DNA of 6,499 nucleotides from Bacteroidales bacterium (GCA_020853175.1 JADYZK010000322.1:1-6499), one strand, 5' to 3'; numbered from the stretch's first letter, positions 1-6,300 are shown. Numbers and translations: made by a program. The notes: generated by a model from the sequence alone, not told the origin.

Positions 1-1043
1 ATACTGCGGTAGTACTTGGCTTTGACCACCATTTCAGCTTTTTGTTTTTCGAGTTCTTTAAGGTAATCAAAAACCGTTTGCGACTGTGCATCGAGGTTCA
101 TAAACTCATTCTTGGTTTGAAAATCTTGCAAAGCTATTTCAGCAAATTGCAATGAGTCTTGAATGGATACCAGCTGTGCATCAATAAATTCGATGGTGCT
201 TTCAGCAATAATATTTTTGTTTTCTAAGCCGCGTATTACGTAAGTATCGGTGAGTTTGTTTAAAAAATCGGCTGATTTTGCTTTGATGTTTCCGCGAAGT
301 GAAATTTCAAGAATGCTGGCCTCACGGTTGATCGGTTCAATTTTAAAACCTCTGAGCACTTTAAGCATGGATTGATAATCGTTGAGCACGAAACTCATAT
401 TTCCTTTCACTACTTCTTCGAGGTCAAGGTTGTCGTTCAGCAGGATGCGGTAACGGTTGAAGCCGTTGTCAATCCACTCTCCAAAACGATAGGTTCCATC
501 CCATAGAATTCTTTCGTTTTTATCGCCGGTAGGCTTGGCGTTCTTGAAATCGTAGAAAGAAATATTTTCACCCTCGGCATTTAAAATAAAGCTGGCGTTG
601 TCCACCAATTTGATGCGATAGGGAAGACCTACCGATTGTGGCCGCTCAAAATCTACTTCAACAATAAAAGGGGATGTTTCGTACATTTCTGTTTTGATGA
701 AACTGTCCTCATTGAAATAGGAAACCTCGAAGTTCAATTCACGGATGGAACGATAGCTCAAAGAATAGGACATAAGTATTCCAATTTCATTTTGAAGGTT
801 TTGTTGCCCGCCAAAATTGAGGCCTAACAAGGCACTGGCATCCATTTTGCCTCCTTTTTGGTCTTTAACCAAAACAGAGGTTTTAACTTCGTAAACGGGT
901 TTGGTGTATTTATTGAACAAGAAAGCTACCAATAAGGCAATGAACACTGAGATAGCAAAGAGATACCAAAATCGAGTAAATTTAAAAAACAAGGCTTTTA
1001 AATCTATGGTTTCTTCCTGTTGGTAGGGTTGAAAGTTTTCCAC
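1..1043 (-). CDS. Wzc-type polysaccharide chain-length regulator / tyrosine kinase, N-terminal part (3' end outside window)
   Basis: This is an inner-membrane co-polymerase of the Wzc/BY-kinase family, which controls capsule or exopolysaccharide chain length and works with the outer-membrane Wza-type protein encoded just upstream. I translated 347 codons by hand without a stop. They give a cytoplasmic N-terminus, a first membrane segment at about residues 26-43 (YLFAISVFIALLVAF), then a Wzz-like periplasmic start (YEVKTSVLVKDQKGG, from about residue 49) and a long periplasmic region. The last ~80 residues look helical and heptad-like (STIEFIDAQL, DYLKELEKQKAEM), as in the family's periplasmic coiled coil. 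The second membrane segment and the Walker-type kinase domain, if present, lie left of position 1; without them a kinase-less Wzz protein cannot be excluded. The start is GTG at 1043-1041: it is the only start codon between the preceding in-frame stop and the membrane segment, and the next in-frame ATG (near 845) would delete that segment. It begins 9 bases after the upstream gene's stop, so the two are surely co-transcribed. Confidence 0.88.
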   Translation of the reverse strand, partial: MENFQPYQQEETIDLKALFFKFTRFWYLFAISVFIALLVAFLFNKYTKPVYEVKTSVLVKDQKGGKMDASALLGLNFGGQQNLQNEIGILMSYSLSYRSIRELNFEVSYFNEDSFIKTEMYETSPFIVEVDFERPQSVGLPYRIKLVDNASFILNAEGENISFYDFKNAKPTGDKNERILWDGTYRFGEWIDNGFNRYRILLNDNLDLEEVVKGNMSFVLNDYQSMLKVLRGFKIEPINREASILEISLRGNIKAKSADFLNKLTDTYVIRGLENKNIIAESTIEFIDAQLVSIQDSLQFAEIALQDFQTKNEFMNLDAQSQTVFDYLKELEKQKAEMVVKAKYYRS

Positions 1044-1052
1044 AAGTGAACT

Positions 1053-1841
1053 TTATTTAAAGAAGTTAATTAAAAGCAAGGCAGTTGATATGGTCGAGAA
1101 AATGAGAGCATAAGGGAAGGTAGCGAAACCGTACTGCTTAATTTTGAGCGGCTTGATATAAATCATGTCGTTGGGTCTAAGAAAATAATTTTCTGAGCTC
1201 AAAATGCGGGCTTCTTCTAAGTTGATGGGAATAATTTGCGAACCCGTTTTGGTTTGACGGATAATTTGAACGTCCATGCGATCGGCAAATTCGGTGAGGT
1301 CGCCTGCCATGGCCATGGCTTCAAAAATGTTGATTTTTGATTGGTAAACCTTGTATTGTCCCGGTCGGCGCACCTCGCCCAAAATGGTGAGGTTGAAATT
1401 CACCAATTTAACAATCAAAACGGTTTCTTTCAGGTATTGGTCAAGAACGGTTTGAATACGGTCTTTAATTTGTTCCACATCCAAGTTTTGAACGGTGATA
1501 TTGCCGGCAAGCGGAAACTCAATGTTGCCTTCGTCGCTCACGGTATAGCTGTTCAAATAAATACCTTGGTCGTTCACGTTTTGTCCGCCACCCGATTTTT
1601 CGAGCGGATTAAAAAGCAGGGCTGTTTTTTCGTCGAGGCTCACTACTTTGATGTAAAGGTTGTCGCCCGGCTGAATGAGATACCTCGCTGTACGCTCATT
1701 AACGAAATGATTTGTTGTATCTTCCTTTTCTGTGGTTTGCAGGTACATCATCTTTCTTTTGGGAACACATGACGTTGCTAAAAGGCTTCCAATTAGCATG
1801 ATAGCAAAAAGGAAGGAGTGTTTTTTCCACTTAATTTTCAT
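1053..1841 (-). CDS. Wza-type polysaccharide export lipoprotein (Poly_export + SLBB)
   Basis: This 262-residue outer-membrane lipoprotein is of the Wza/BexD polysaccharide export family, which forms the exit channel for capsule or exopolysaccharide together with a Wzc-type inner-membrane partner, here the next gene downstream. A basic N-terminus (MKIKWKKH) and hydrophobic stretch lead to a lipobox-like LLATSC with the lipidated cysteine at residue 25. The polysaccharide export domain begins at YLIQPGDNLYIKV (54-66) and includes VSDEGNIEFPLAG (101-113). A single SLBB segment follows: LTILGEVRRPGQYKV (151-165) and the EAMAMAGDLTEFADR stretch. The C-terminus (about 241-261, FPYALIFSTISTALLLINF) is a hydrophobic segment ending in FFK, as in many Bacteroidota members; in Wza the C-terminal helix crosses the outer membrane. 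The length is typical of Bacteroidota homologs and shorter than E. coli Wza. It is the first gene of the operon. A TAnnTTTG promoter box lies 46 bases upstream and a palindrome lies between box and start. Confidence 0.93.
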   Translation of the reverse strand: MKIKWKKHSFLFAIMLIGSLLATSCVPKRKMMYLQTTEKEDTTNHFVNERTARYLIQPGDNLYIKVVSLDEKTALLFNPLEKSGGGQNVNDQGIYLNSYTVSDEGNIEFPLAGNITVQNLDVEQIKDRIQTVLDQYLKETVLIVKLVNFNLTILGEVRRPGQYKVYQSKINIFEAMAMAGDLTEFADRMDVQIIRQTKTGSQIIPINLEEARILSSENYFLRPNDMIYIKPLKIKQYGFATFPYALIFSTISTALLLINFFK

Positions 1842-1862
1842 ATATTGTTGGTCTGTTTTGCT

Positions 1863-1880
1863 TTTATTGAGCTCAATAAA
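1863..1880. repeat. 18-bp perfect palindrome in the leader of the polysaccharide export operon
   Basis: The sequence TTTATTGAGCTCAATAAA is its own exact reverse complement over 18 bases; the flanking bases (T at 1862 and T at 1881) do not pair. It lies between the minus-strand -7 box (1888-1895) and the ATG at 1841, covering the region just after the expected transcription start. It could be an operator for a dimeric regulator or, in RNA, a short hairpin in the leader. The absence of a spacer favours a protein-binding site, because an RNA hairpin would lose its central pairs to the loop. The function is inferred only. Confidence 0.6.
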
Positions 1881-1887
1881 TAGGACG

Positions 1888-1895
1888 CAAATGTA
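1888..1895 (-). promoter_or_regulatory. Bacteroidota -7 box, promoter of the polysaccharide export operon
   Basis: On the minus strand this reads TACATTTG, a full match to the TAnnTTTG -7 consensus of Bacteroidota. Transcription would start around 1880-1883, giving a leader of about 40 bases before the ATG at 1841. No TTG -33 element is found at the usual 17-23 base spacing; the nearest minus-strand TTG (1924-1926) is 28 bases away. The promoter may therefore be weak or activator-dependent. It is the only good candidate upstream of the operon. Confidence 0.6.
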
Positions 1896-2004
1896 ATTGT
1901 TTTTTTCATAAACTCCATCGCCTCAATATAAAATGTAAATGCTAGGCATCGTTGTTTAACTGCCCGCACATGCCGCTTTTCCTCGCTGTTTTTGATAATT
2001 TGGT

Positions 2005-2012
2005 TACTTTTG
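2005..2012 (+). promoter_or_regulatory. Bacteroidota -7 box upstream of the GldH-like gene
   Basis: TACTTTTG matches TAnnTTTG fully and ends 16 bases before the ATG at 2029, implying a leader of roughly 10 bases. No proper TTG -33 element is at the standard distance; TTTG at 1991-1994 is too close (10 bases). The box supports 2029 as the start and independent transcription of this gene. Confidence 0.55.
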
Positions 2013-2028
2013 CAGAAATATTTGGGCA

Positions 2029-2493
2029 ATGCGCAGGATACTTCTACTGTTTTTAATGGCGGTTTTCATGTTGGGCTGCAGCTCCAACGAAATTTATAGG
2101 TATGATAAAACTTTTGAAAATAACAATTGGAATCGTTTTGATTTTATCGAACTGGAAATCCCAATCGAAACGGCGGAAAACCTTTACGATCTTTCAATTG
2201 ATTTTATTCATTCTACGGCCTACACGCAGGATCATATAGCCTTGAATTTTACATTCTATTTCTCTAATGGTGGGATGCGTTCGCGCGATTATGATTTCAA
2301 GCTCAAAGACAAAAACCAAAACTGGACCGGCACTGTGGAGGACCAAAATATTCACCATCGCTTGCCCATCATCAATAAAATAAAAATCCCCGAAGCGGGT
2401 GTTCAACGCATCCGTATCGAAAACAAAATGACCAAATTTGATACCCCTGGTGTCGTTGGACTAAGTGTTTTTGTAAAAAAAAGCGAAGAGTAA
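2029..2493 (+). CDS. gldH: GldH-like gliding motility lipoprotein
   Basis: This 154-residue predicted lipoprotein has a short basic N-terminus (MRR), a hydrophobic core and the lipobox FMLGC with the acylated cysteine at residue 17, followed by SSNEIY. The rest resembles the GldH family, needed for gliding motility in Flavobacterium johnsoniae. The matching features are an early Y.....F....W..FD stretch (residues 23-38), a beta-rich middle (LYDLSIDFIHSTAYTQDHIALNFTF in outline), the LKDKNQNWTGTVED segment with the family's W-G step after a D-rich turn, and an ending of the GVVGLSVFVKK type. Its length fits the family. It stands alone, with its own -7 box, diverging from the export operon and converging on the dehydrogenase; no other gliding gene is in view. 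Recognition is from pattern memory, not a search, so a different Bacteroidota surface lipoprotein remains possible. GldH is also common in Bacteroidota that have not been seen to glide, so motility is not proven. Confidence 0.68.
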   Translation: MRRILLLFLMAVFMLGCSSNEIYRYDKTFENNNWNRFDFIELEIPIETAENLYDLSIDFIHSTAYTQDHIALNFTFYFSNGGMRSRDYDFKLKDKNQNWTGTVEDQNIHHRLPIINKIKIPEAGVQRIRIENKMTKFDTPGVVGLSVFVKKSEE

Positions 2494-2620
2494 TTATTGT
2501 TTAATAGCCCACATTTATTATTGTAAACTGTTGATTGATAATCACTTTTCTAGTTATTGCCGTTCTATATTTCTGATATGAAGTGAAGTTCTGACCTCAA
2601 TCTGGTTTAGCACAATTTCA

Positions 2621-3319
2621 TTAGATGCGCAAACGCGACAGACCTCCGTCCACAGCCAACACCTGACCGGTAATCCATGAAGCTTCATCACCCAGCAAAA
2701 AGCACCCTAAAGCAGCAATATCATTGGCTTTGCCAATTCTTTGCAATGGATGGCGCTTGGCCGAGGCTTCTATTTTTTCGGGTGTGGAGAGCAAATGTGC
2801 TGCCAATGGTGTTTCGGTGAGTGAAGGTGCAATCGCGTTTACCCTGATTGAGGGAGCGAGTTCAGCCGCCAGCGATCGCATTAAGCCTTCAACGGCAGCT
2901 TTGGATGCTGCCACGCTGCTGTGGTAGGGCATTCCTTGGCCCACAGCCACCGTGCTGAAAAGTAAAATGGAGGCTTGTTTGGAAGCTTTCAAAGCTTTGA
3001 GTGCAGCTTGAATTACTTTTACCGCACCCACCACATTGATTTCAAAATCATTTCTAAAATCATCGGCCTTCAATGCTCTGAAAGGTTTCAGATTGATGGT
3101 TCCGGGCGCATAAACCAAACCGTCCAAGTAGTCGGGTAGCCCAGCGGGTTGCCATTCGTCCGACATAAAATCGGGCGTGATAAAACCAAGACCGGGCAAA
3201 TGTGCTAAGGCCATTGGCGAACGCGTAATCACCCAAAGCGAATGGCCTTGTGCATATAATTTTTCGGTAATGGCGCGTCCAATGCCGGAGGAGGCCCCAA
3301 CGATAAGGTAGTTTTTCAT
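2621..3319 (-). CDS. Short-chain dehydrogenase/reductase (SDR) family protein with altered catalytic residues
   Basis: This 232-residue protein has a Rossmann fold of the classical SDR family. The nucleotide-binding motif is GASSGIG (residues 8-14), and the loop R33-S34 after the second strand hints at NADP(H) preference. N95 (FEINVVGAV) matches the structural/catalytic asparagine. The C-terminal half (KAAVEGLMRSLAAELAP at 140-156, then IRVNAIAPSLTETPLA, and WITGQVLAVDGG near the end) is typical. The usual NNAG motif reads YAPG (70-73). The YxxxK motif is broken: the lysine is K140 but the tyrosine position is V136, and the catalytic serine position aligns with T123; Y132 lies four residues earlier than expected. 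The substrate is unknown and ordinary dehydrogenase activity is doubtful. The gene begins 62 bases after dnaG on the same strand with no TAnnTTTG box between, so it is probably co-transcribed with dnaG. Confidence 0.9.
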   Translation of the reverse strand: MKNYLIVGASSGIGRAITEKLYAQGHSLWVITRSPMALAHLPGLGFITPDFMSDEWQPAGLPDYLDGLVYAPGTINLKPFRALKADDFRNDFEINVVGAVKVIQAALKALKASKQASILLFSTVAVGQGMPYHSSVAASKAAVEGLMRSLAAELAPSIRVNAIAPSLTETPLAAHLLSTPEKIEASAKRHPLQRIGKANDIAALGCFLLGDEASWITGQVLAVDGGLSRLRI

Positions 3320-3381
3320 GGCTCTTTTTTTAAAGAAACAACCAGAACACGAAAAAGTTGAAGGGTTGCCGCGGCTTGAGG

Positions 3382-5325
3382 TTATTTTATAATGACGATG
3401 CCAAGTTGTTGGTTGATCCTTTTACGAATTTCATCGAGTTTCTTTTTTTGTGAAAGCAAAATCATTTGATCATCAAAATCGGTGGTTTGCTGCAATTGCT
3501 CCGACAGTTGCTGTTGTTGTGCATCCAAAATTTGGTCTTTGTACCTGTAAATGCTGTTCACAATGGACACTTTTAGAACGTCCACCTCGGTTTTTACAAA
3601 AATATTTCGACTTTCCCATTTATGAAGTTCGTAGGGCGTGGTAAGCAGGTCAACGGCCAAATCAGAAACATCGGGTTGCGGATGGGTGATGAAATATTTC
3701 TCTGATGGAACTACCTCTTCTTTAAGAGCTTCGGCAAAGTGCGCTTGAATTTTTCGGTGGGTAGGAAATGTAAACCACAGTTCGTCGTTCATCAAATCGT
3801 CGTTGATGAAGCGCGCCACTGTTTCGGTAAAAGTAGCCGGAAAGCCAGTTTCGTCAATGATTTCATGGGTGATGGGCAGGTTTCCGTATTGCAGAAGAAT
3901 TTTTACCAATTCGCGTTCTTGAAAGTAACCCGGACTATACGTTACTTGGCTGGAAGCTGCCTCAGCTTGTGGAGGTGTTTCGGTTGTAGGTTCAGGCAGA
4001 TCAGAATTGGTTTTGGCCTTGAATTTTTGTCGCAGCAGCTTGTTCAGCTCGTTCATCAAGGTCTGCTCTTCAACATCGAGCAGTCGGCTGCACTCTTTCA
4101 CATACACCGATCGGTAAATGGGTTCGGGGATGAGCGAGATGGTGTGAACGATTTCTTTAATCAGCCCGGCTTTTTTAATGGGATCGTTGCCCGAAGATTC
4201 GAGCAAGAGTTCGGTTTTAAAGCTGATGAAATCTTTTGCGCCGTTGCGAATATGGTTTTCTACATCGCTGCTGCGGTTTTTTCTGACAAAACTATCGGGA
4301 TCGTCGCCATCAGGAAAAAGAAGCACGCGCACGTTCATTCCCTCTTCAAGAATCATGTCGGTGCCACGAAGTGAGGCGTTGATGCCGGCTTTATCGCCAT
4401 CGTAAAGTATGGTGATGTTGTTGGTGTAGCGACGAATCAGCTTGATTTGATCCACAGTAAGCGAAGTGCCGGAGCTGGCTACCACGTTTTCTATTCCGGC
4501 TTGGTGCATCGAAATCACATCGGTATAACCCTCCACCAACAGGCAGTTGTCGGCTTTGATGATGGCGTTTTTGGCAAAAAAGATGCCGTAAAGGGTTTTG
4601 CTTTTGTTGTACACCTCCGATTCGGGCGAGTTGAGGTATTTGGCTTTGGTTTTGTCGCTGCTTAAAATACGACCTCCAAAACCGACTACTTTTCCGGTAA
4701 GGTTATGTATAGGAAAGATGACCCTTCCCTGAAAACGATCGTACAGCCTTTCATCCGAACCCACTGATAAGCCTGTTTTTAATAGGATATCAGGACTATA
4801 ACCGTTTTTTTTGGCATGAACCGAAAAGGCATCTTTGTGGTCGGGACTGTAGCCCAATTGGAATTTTTTGATGGTCGCCTCACGGAAATCGCGCTCTTTG
4901 AAATAGCTTAAACCGATATTGCGCCCCTCGTTGCTTTCAAAAAGAGTGTTTGAAAAATATTGTTGCGCAAAGGTGTTGGCATTGAACATCCGTTCGCGTT
5001 CGTTGAGGGCGGCAATGGCTTCGGGCGATTGCTCCTCTTCTTCAACTTCAATTTGGTATTTGCGGGCCAAATATTTGAGGGCTTCGGGATAGCTCAAATG
5101 CTCGTGTTCCATCAGAAATTTGGCCGAATCGCCACCTTTGCCACAACCAAAGCATTTAAAAATTCCGCGCCCGGGTGAAACGCTGAACGAAGGTGTTTTT
5201 TCTTGATGAAACGGACACAATCCAATCATGTTGCTGCCACGCCGTTTCAAACTTACAAATTCGCCCACAACCTCTTCAATGCGAGAGGCTTCGAGGATGC
5301 TTGCTATGGTATATGCCGGAATCAA
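3382..5325 (-). CDS. dnaG: DNA primase DnaG
   Basis: This is the bacterial replicative primase, which makes RNA primers at the fork and partners with the DnaB helicase. At 647 residues it is full length. The N-terminal CHC2 zinc-binding domain is intact: C37, H40, C58 and C61 in LCPFHQEKTPSF and FKCFGCGKGGD. The catalytic core carries YDRFQGRVIFPI (195-206), KYLNSPES (229-236) and the TOPRIM domain with E265 (LLVEGYTDV) and D309/D311 (LYDGDKAG), the metal-binding acidic residues. After a Pro/Thr/Glu/Ala-rich linker (about 445-465) comes a divergent C-terminal part, presumably the helicase-interaction domain, ending in a Q- and K-rich helical stretch. The start is TTG: an in-frame stop lies four codons upstream with no ATG or GTG between, and translation from TTG gives MIPAYTIASILEASRIEEVVGEF, aligning with the usual MIP... 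start of Bacteroidota primases. The first gene of a likely dnaG-SDR unit, it diverges from the PspC gene. Confidence 0.98.
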   Translation of the reverse strand: MIPAYTIASILEASRIEEVVGEFVSLKRRGSNMIGLCPFHQEKTPSFSVSPGRGIFKCFGCGKGGDSAKFLMEHEHLSYPEALKYLARKYQIEVEEEEQSPEAIAALNERERMFNANTFAQQYFSNTLFESNEGRNIGLSYFKERDFREATIKKFQLGYSPDHKDAFSVHAKKNGYSPDILLKTGLSVGSDERLYDRFQGRVIFPIHNLTGKVVGFGGRILSSDKTKAKYLNSPESEVYNKSKTLYGIFFAKNAIIKADNCLLVEGYTDVISMHQAGIENVVASSGTSLTVDQIKLIRRYTNNITILYDGDKAGINASLRGTDMILEEGMNVRVLLFPDGDDPDSFVRKNRSSDVENHIRNGAKDFISFKTELLLESSGNDPIKKAGLIKEIVHTISLIPEPIYRSVYVKECSRLLDVEEQTLMNELNKLLRQKFKAKTNSDLPEPTTETPPQAEAASSQVTYSPGYFQERELVKILLQYGNLPITHEIIDETGFPATFTETVARFINDDLMNDELWFTFPTHRKIQAHFAEALKEEVVPSEKYFITHPQPDVSDLAVDLLTTPYELHKWESRNIFVKTEVDVLKVSIVNSIYRYKDQILDAQQQQLSEQLQQTTDFDDQMILLSQKKKLDEIRKRINQQLGIVIIK

Positions 5326-5344
5326 AAGATGGTATTTTTATCAG

Positions 5345-5352
5345 CGAAGGTA
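5345..5352 (-). promoter_or_regulatory. Candidate -7 box for dnaG (one mismatch)
   Basis: On the minus strand this reads TACCTTCG, seven of eight against TAnnTTTG. It ends 19 bases before the TTG start of dnaG, close to the box-to-start distance of the other promoters in this window (16-24 bases). No -33 TTG is seen at 17-23 bases, so the call is weak. Confidence 0.3.
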
Positions 5353-5480
5353 CTATTTATGTCCTATTTGTGTATTTTTACTTTCTTTTTTCAGCAACAG
5401 CATCACCAGCAATTTTTTTGATCTCTCGAGGTATGTTGTTGACTGGGAAATCAATTGCTGATGGATTTTGAAAGGGAAGA

Positions 5481-5503
5481 AATAATTTTTTGTGTAAATT
5501 ATT
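5481..5503. repeat. AT-rich inverted repeat between dnaG and the PspC gene
   Basis: AATAATTT (5481-5488) and AAATTATT (5496-5503) are exact reverse complements separated by 7 bases. A separate 10-bp palindrome CCGAATTCGG follows at 5515-5524. Both lie in the 251-base divergent intergenic region and could be regulatory, but AT-rich arms of this length arise readily by chance. No good TAnnTTTG box was found for the PspC gene here; the nearest resemblance, TATCATTT at 5544-5551, has two mismatches. Confidence 0.25.
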
Positions 5504-5576
5504 GCCACCAACGACCGAATTCGGCGTTTGTATTTTTTTGTTTTATCATTTTTTTCAAACCTAAACCCCCACAATT

Positions 5577-5774
5577 ATGAACATAGTTAAGAAACTTTAC
5601 CGCTCACGTTCCAACAGAATGTTGGGAGGCGTTTGCTATGGTTTTGCAGAGTATATGAACCTCGATCCAACATTGGTGCGCATCGGTTGGGTACTTTTTA
5701 CCGCGCTGGGTGGAGCAGGGTTGCTGGCGTATCTCATTTGTTGGGTGTTGATTCCCGAAGCACCTATTGAGTAG
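5577..5774 (+). CDS. PspC-domain small membrane protein
   Basis: This 65-residue protein consists almost entirely of one PspC domain. It shows the family's N-terminal LYRSRSNRMLGGVCYGFAEY (7-26), then LDPTLVRIGWVLF (29-41) and a hydrophobic stretch of about 33-59 ending in WVLIPE (56-61). In enterobacteria PspC is a membrane sensor of the phage-shock envelope-stress response; stand-alone PspC-domain proteins of this size are common in Bacteroidota, where the role is poorly defined. No pspA, pspB or pspF homolog is in view, so a Psp pathway cannot be inferred. The ATG at 5577 gives the normal family N-terminus. The gene is single: it diverges from dnaG and ends 25 bases before the stop of the convergent coiled-coil gene. 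Confidence 0.93.
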   Translation: MNIVKKLYRSRSNRMLGGVCYGFAEYMNLDPTLVRIGWVLFTALGGAGLLAYLICWVLIPEAPIE

Positions 5775-5799
5775 TGCCTTTCGGAAATCTGAAGGATTA

Positions 5800-6150
5800 T
5801 TAAGCTTGGGGAGGAGTTGAGTCTTCGTTCAACAACACGTCTTTTATGTCCTCCAATTGATTGACTATGCGGTTGGTAAGGTCTTCGTTTTTGGCCATTC
5901 TGTTGGTCATTTCCGATAAATGAATTTGAAGGGCTGTCTTAAATTTTTCGTTGGCCACTTCCATTTGACGGTACAGTATTTCGTCATGCTCCTGCATTTT
6001 TTCTTCCATTTTTGTGATGCGCTCATACGTATTTTTGCGATGAATCCACAACATCACAATGAGCACAACGCCCAACAAAAGGGCAACACCGGCTGCAAAC
6101 CACGAAATGCTTTCGGTTAGTGAATTGGCAATAAAAAGCAACATAAGCAT
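5800..6150 (-). CDS. Small membrane-anchored coiled-coil protein of unknown function
   Basis: I do not recognise a family for this 116-residue protein. One membrane segment sits near the N-terminus (about residues 17-36, WFAAGVALLLGVVLIVMLWI), followed by the basic HRK, which by the positive-inside rule puts the C-terminal part in the cytoplasm. Residues about 42-108 are charged and heptad-like (ERITKMEEKMQEHDEIL, MTNRMAKNEDLTNRIVNQLEDI), suggesting a long helix or coiled coil that could oligomerise or bind a partner. The tail (NEDSTPPQA) is acidic and probably disordered. The ATG at 6150 is supported by a promoter with matching -33 and -7 elements 24 bases upstream; a second ATG two codons later is an alternative. 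Convergence on the PspC gene suggests no shared transcript. The clean reading frame, coding-like composition and own promoter make it a real gene. Confidence 0.75.
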   Translation of the reverse strand: MLMLLFIANSLTESISWFAAGVALLLGVVLIVMLWIHRKNTYERITKMEEKMQEHDEILYRQMEVANEKFKTALQIHLSEMTNRMAKNEDLTNRIVNQLEDIKDVLLNEDSTPPQA

Positions 6151-6174
6151 GTTTTTTTAATTGGAGTTGGGTTT

Positions 6175-6205
6175 CAAAAGTATTGTTTTTTTTATTTCCA
6201 TTCAA
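6175..6205 (-). promoter_or_regulatory. Bacteroidota promoter (-33/-7) of the coiled-coil gene
   Basis: On the minus strand, TTG at 6203-6205 is followed after 20 bases by TACTTTTG at 6175-6182, matching the TTG / 17-23 bases / TAnnTTTG layout. The -7 box ends 24 bases before the ATG at 6150, giving a leader of about 18 bases. Among the promoters called here, this one and that of the glycosyltransferase are the only two with both elements. Confidence 0.7.
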
Positions 6206-6270
6206 CAACACCAAACGATTGTGTCGTATGAATGATTGATCAAGATGGATTTGAGTACGGTTTCACGCCC

Positions 6271-6300
6271 TTTGGTAGAGCGTATATTTTCTTAATTTTG
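6271..6300 (+). promoter_or_regulatory. Bacteroidota promoter (-33/-7) of the glycosyltransferase gene
   Basis: TTTG at 6271-6274, an 18-base spacer and TAATTTTG at 6293-6300 match both elements of the Bacteroidota vegetative promoter. The -7 box ends 17 bases before the ATG at 6318, predicting a leader of about 10 bases. With the promoter at 6175-6205 it forms a back-to-back divergent pair. Confidence 0.72.

Noticed and set aside
1306..1319. 14-bp palindrome GCCATGGCCATGGC
   Set aside because: It lies in coding sequence for the AMAMAG stretch of the Wza-type protein; repeated GCC ATG codons create the symmetry.
1341..1772. Plus-strand open reading frame of 143 codons opposite the Wza-type gene
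   Set aside because: It lies wholly inside a clear conserved gene on the other strand, has no recognisable motif, and is explained as an antisense shadow of that gene's codon use.
1938..1950. Small dyad ATGC-TAG-GCAT in the divergent region
   Set aside because: Four-base arms are expected by chance, and its position relative to either promoter suggests nothing specific.
1838..2029. Minus-strand frame of 63 codons filling the divergent region and touching the Wza-type start
   Set aside because: It runs across both promoter boxes and the palindrome, has no signal or domain, and the -7 box for the export operon would lie inside it.
2494..2620. Search for a bidirectional terminator between the GldH-like and SDR genes
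   Set aside because: GTTTA (2500s) and TAAAC (2520s) could pair around a long loop, but there are few pairs, no GC-rich stem and no clear T-run.
3739..4374. Plus-strand open reading frame of 211 codons opposite dnaG
   Set aside because: It is fully antisense to well-conserved primase coding sequence, with no domain and no promoter box noticed; a shadow frame.
5353..5574. Minus-strand frame of 73 codons between dnaG and the PspC gene
   Set aside because: The translation is a Lys- and aromatic-rich product of AT-rich DNA, with no motif, and it covers the whole regulatory gap.
5777..5795. Possible terminator hairpin CCTTT / GAAGG between the convergent PspC and coiled-coil genes
   Set aside because: It has only five pairs including a G-T wobble, a 9-base loop and no T-run; too weak to call.
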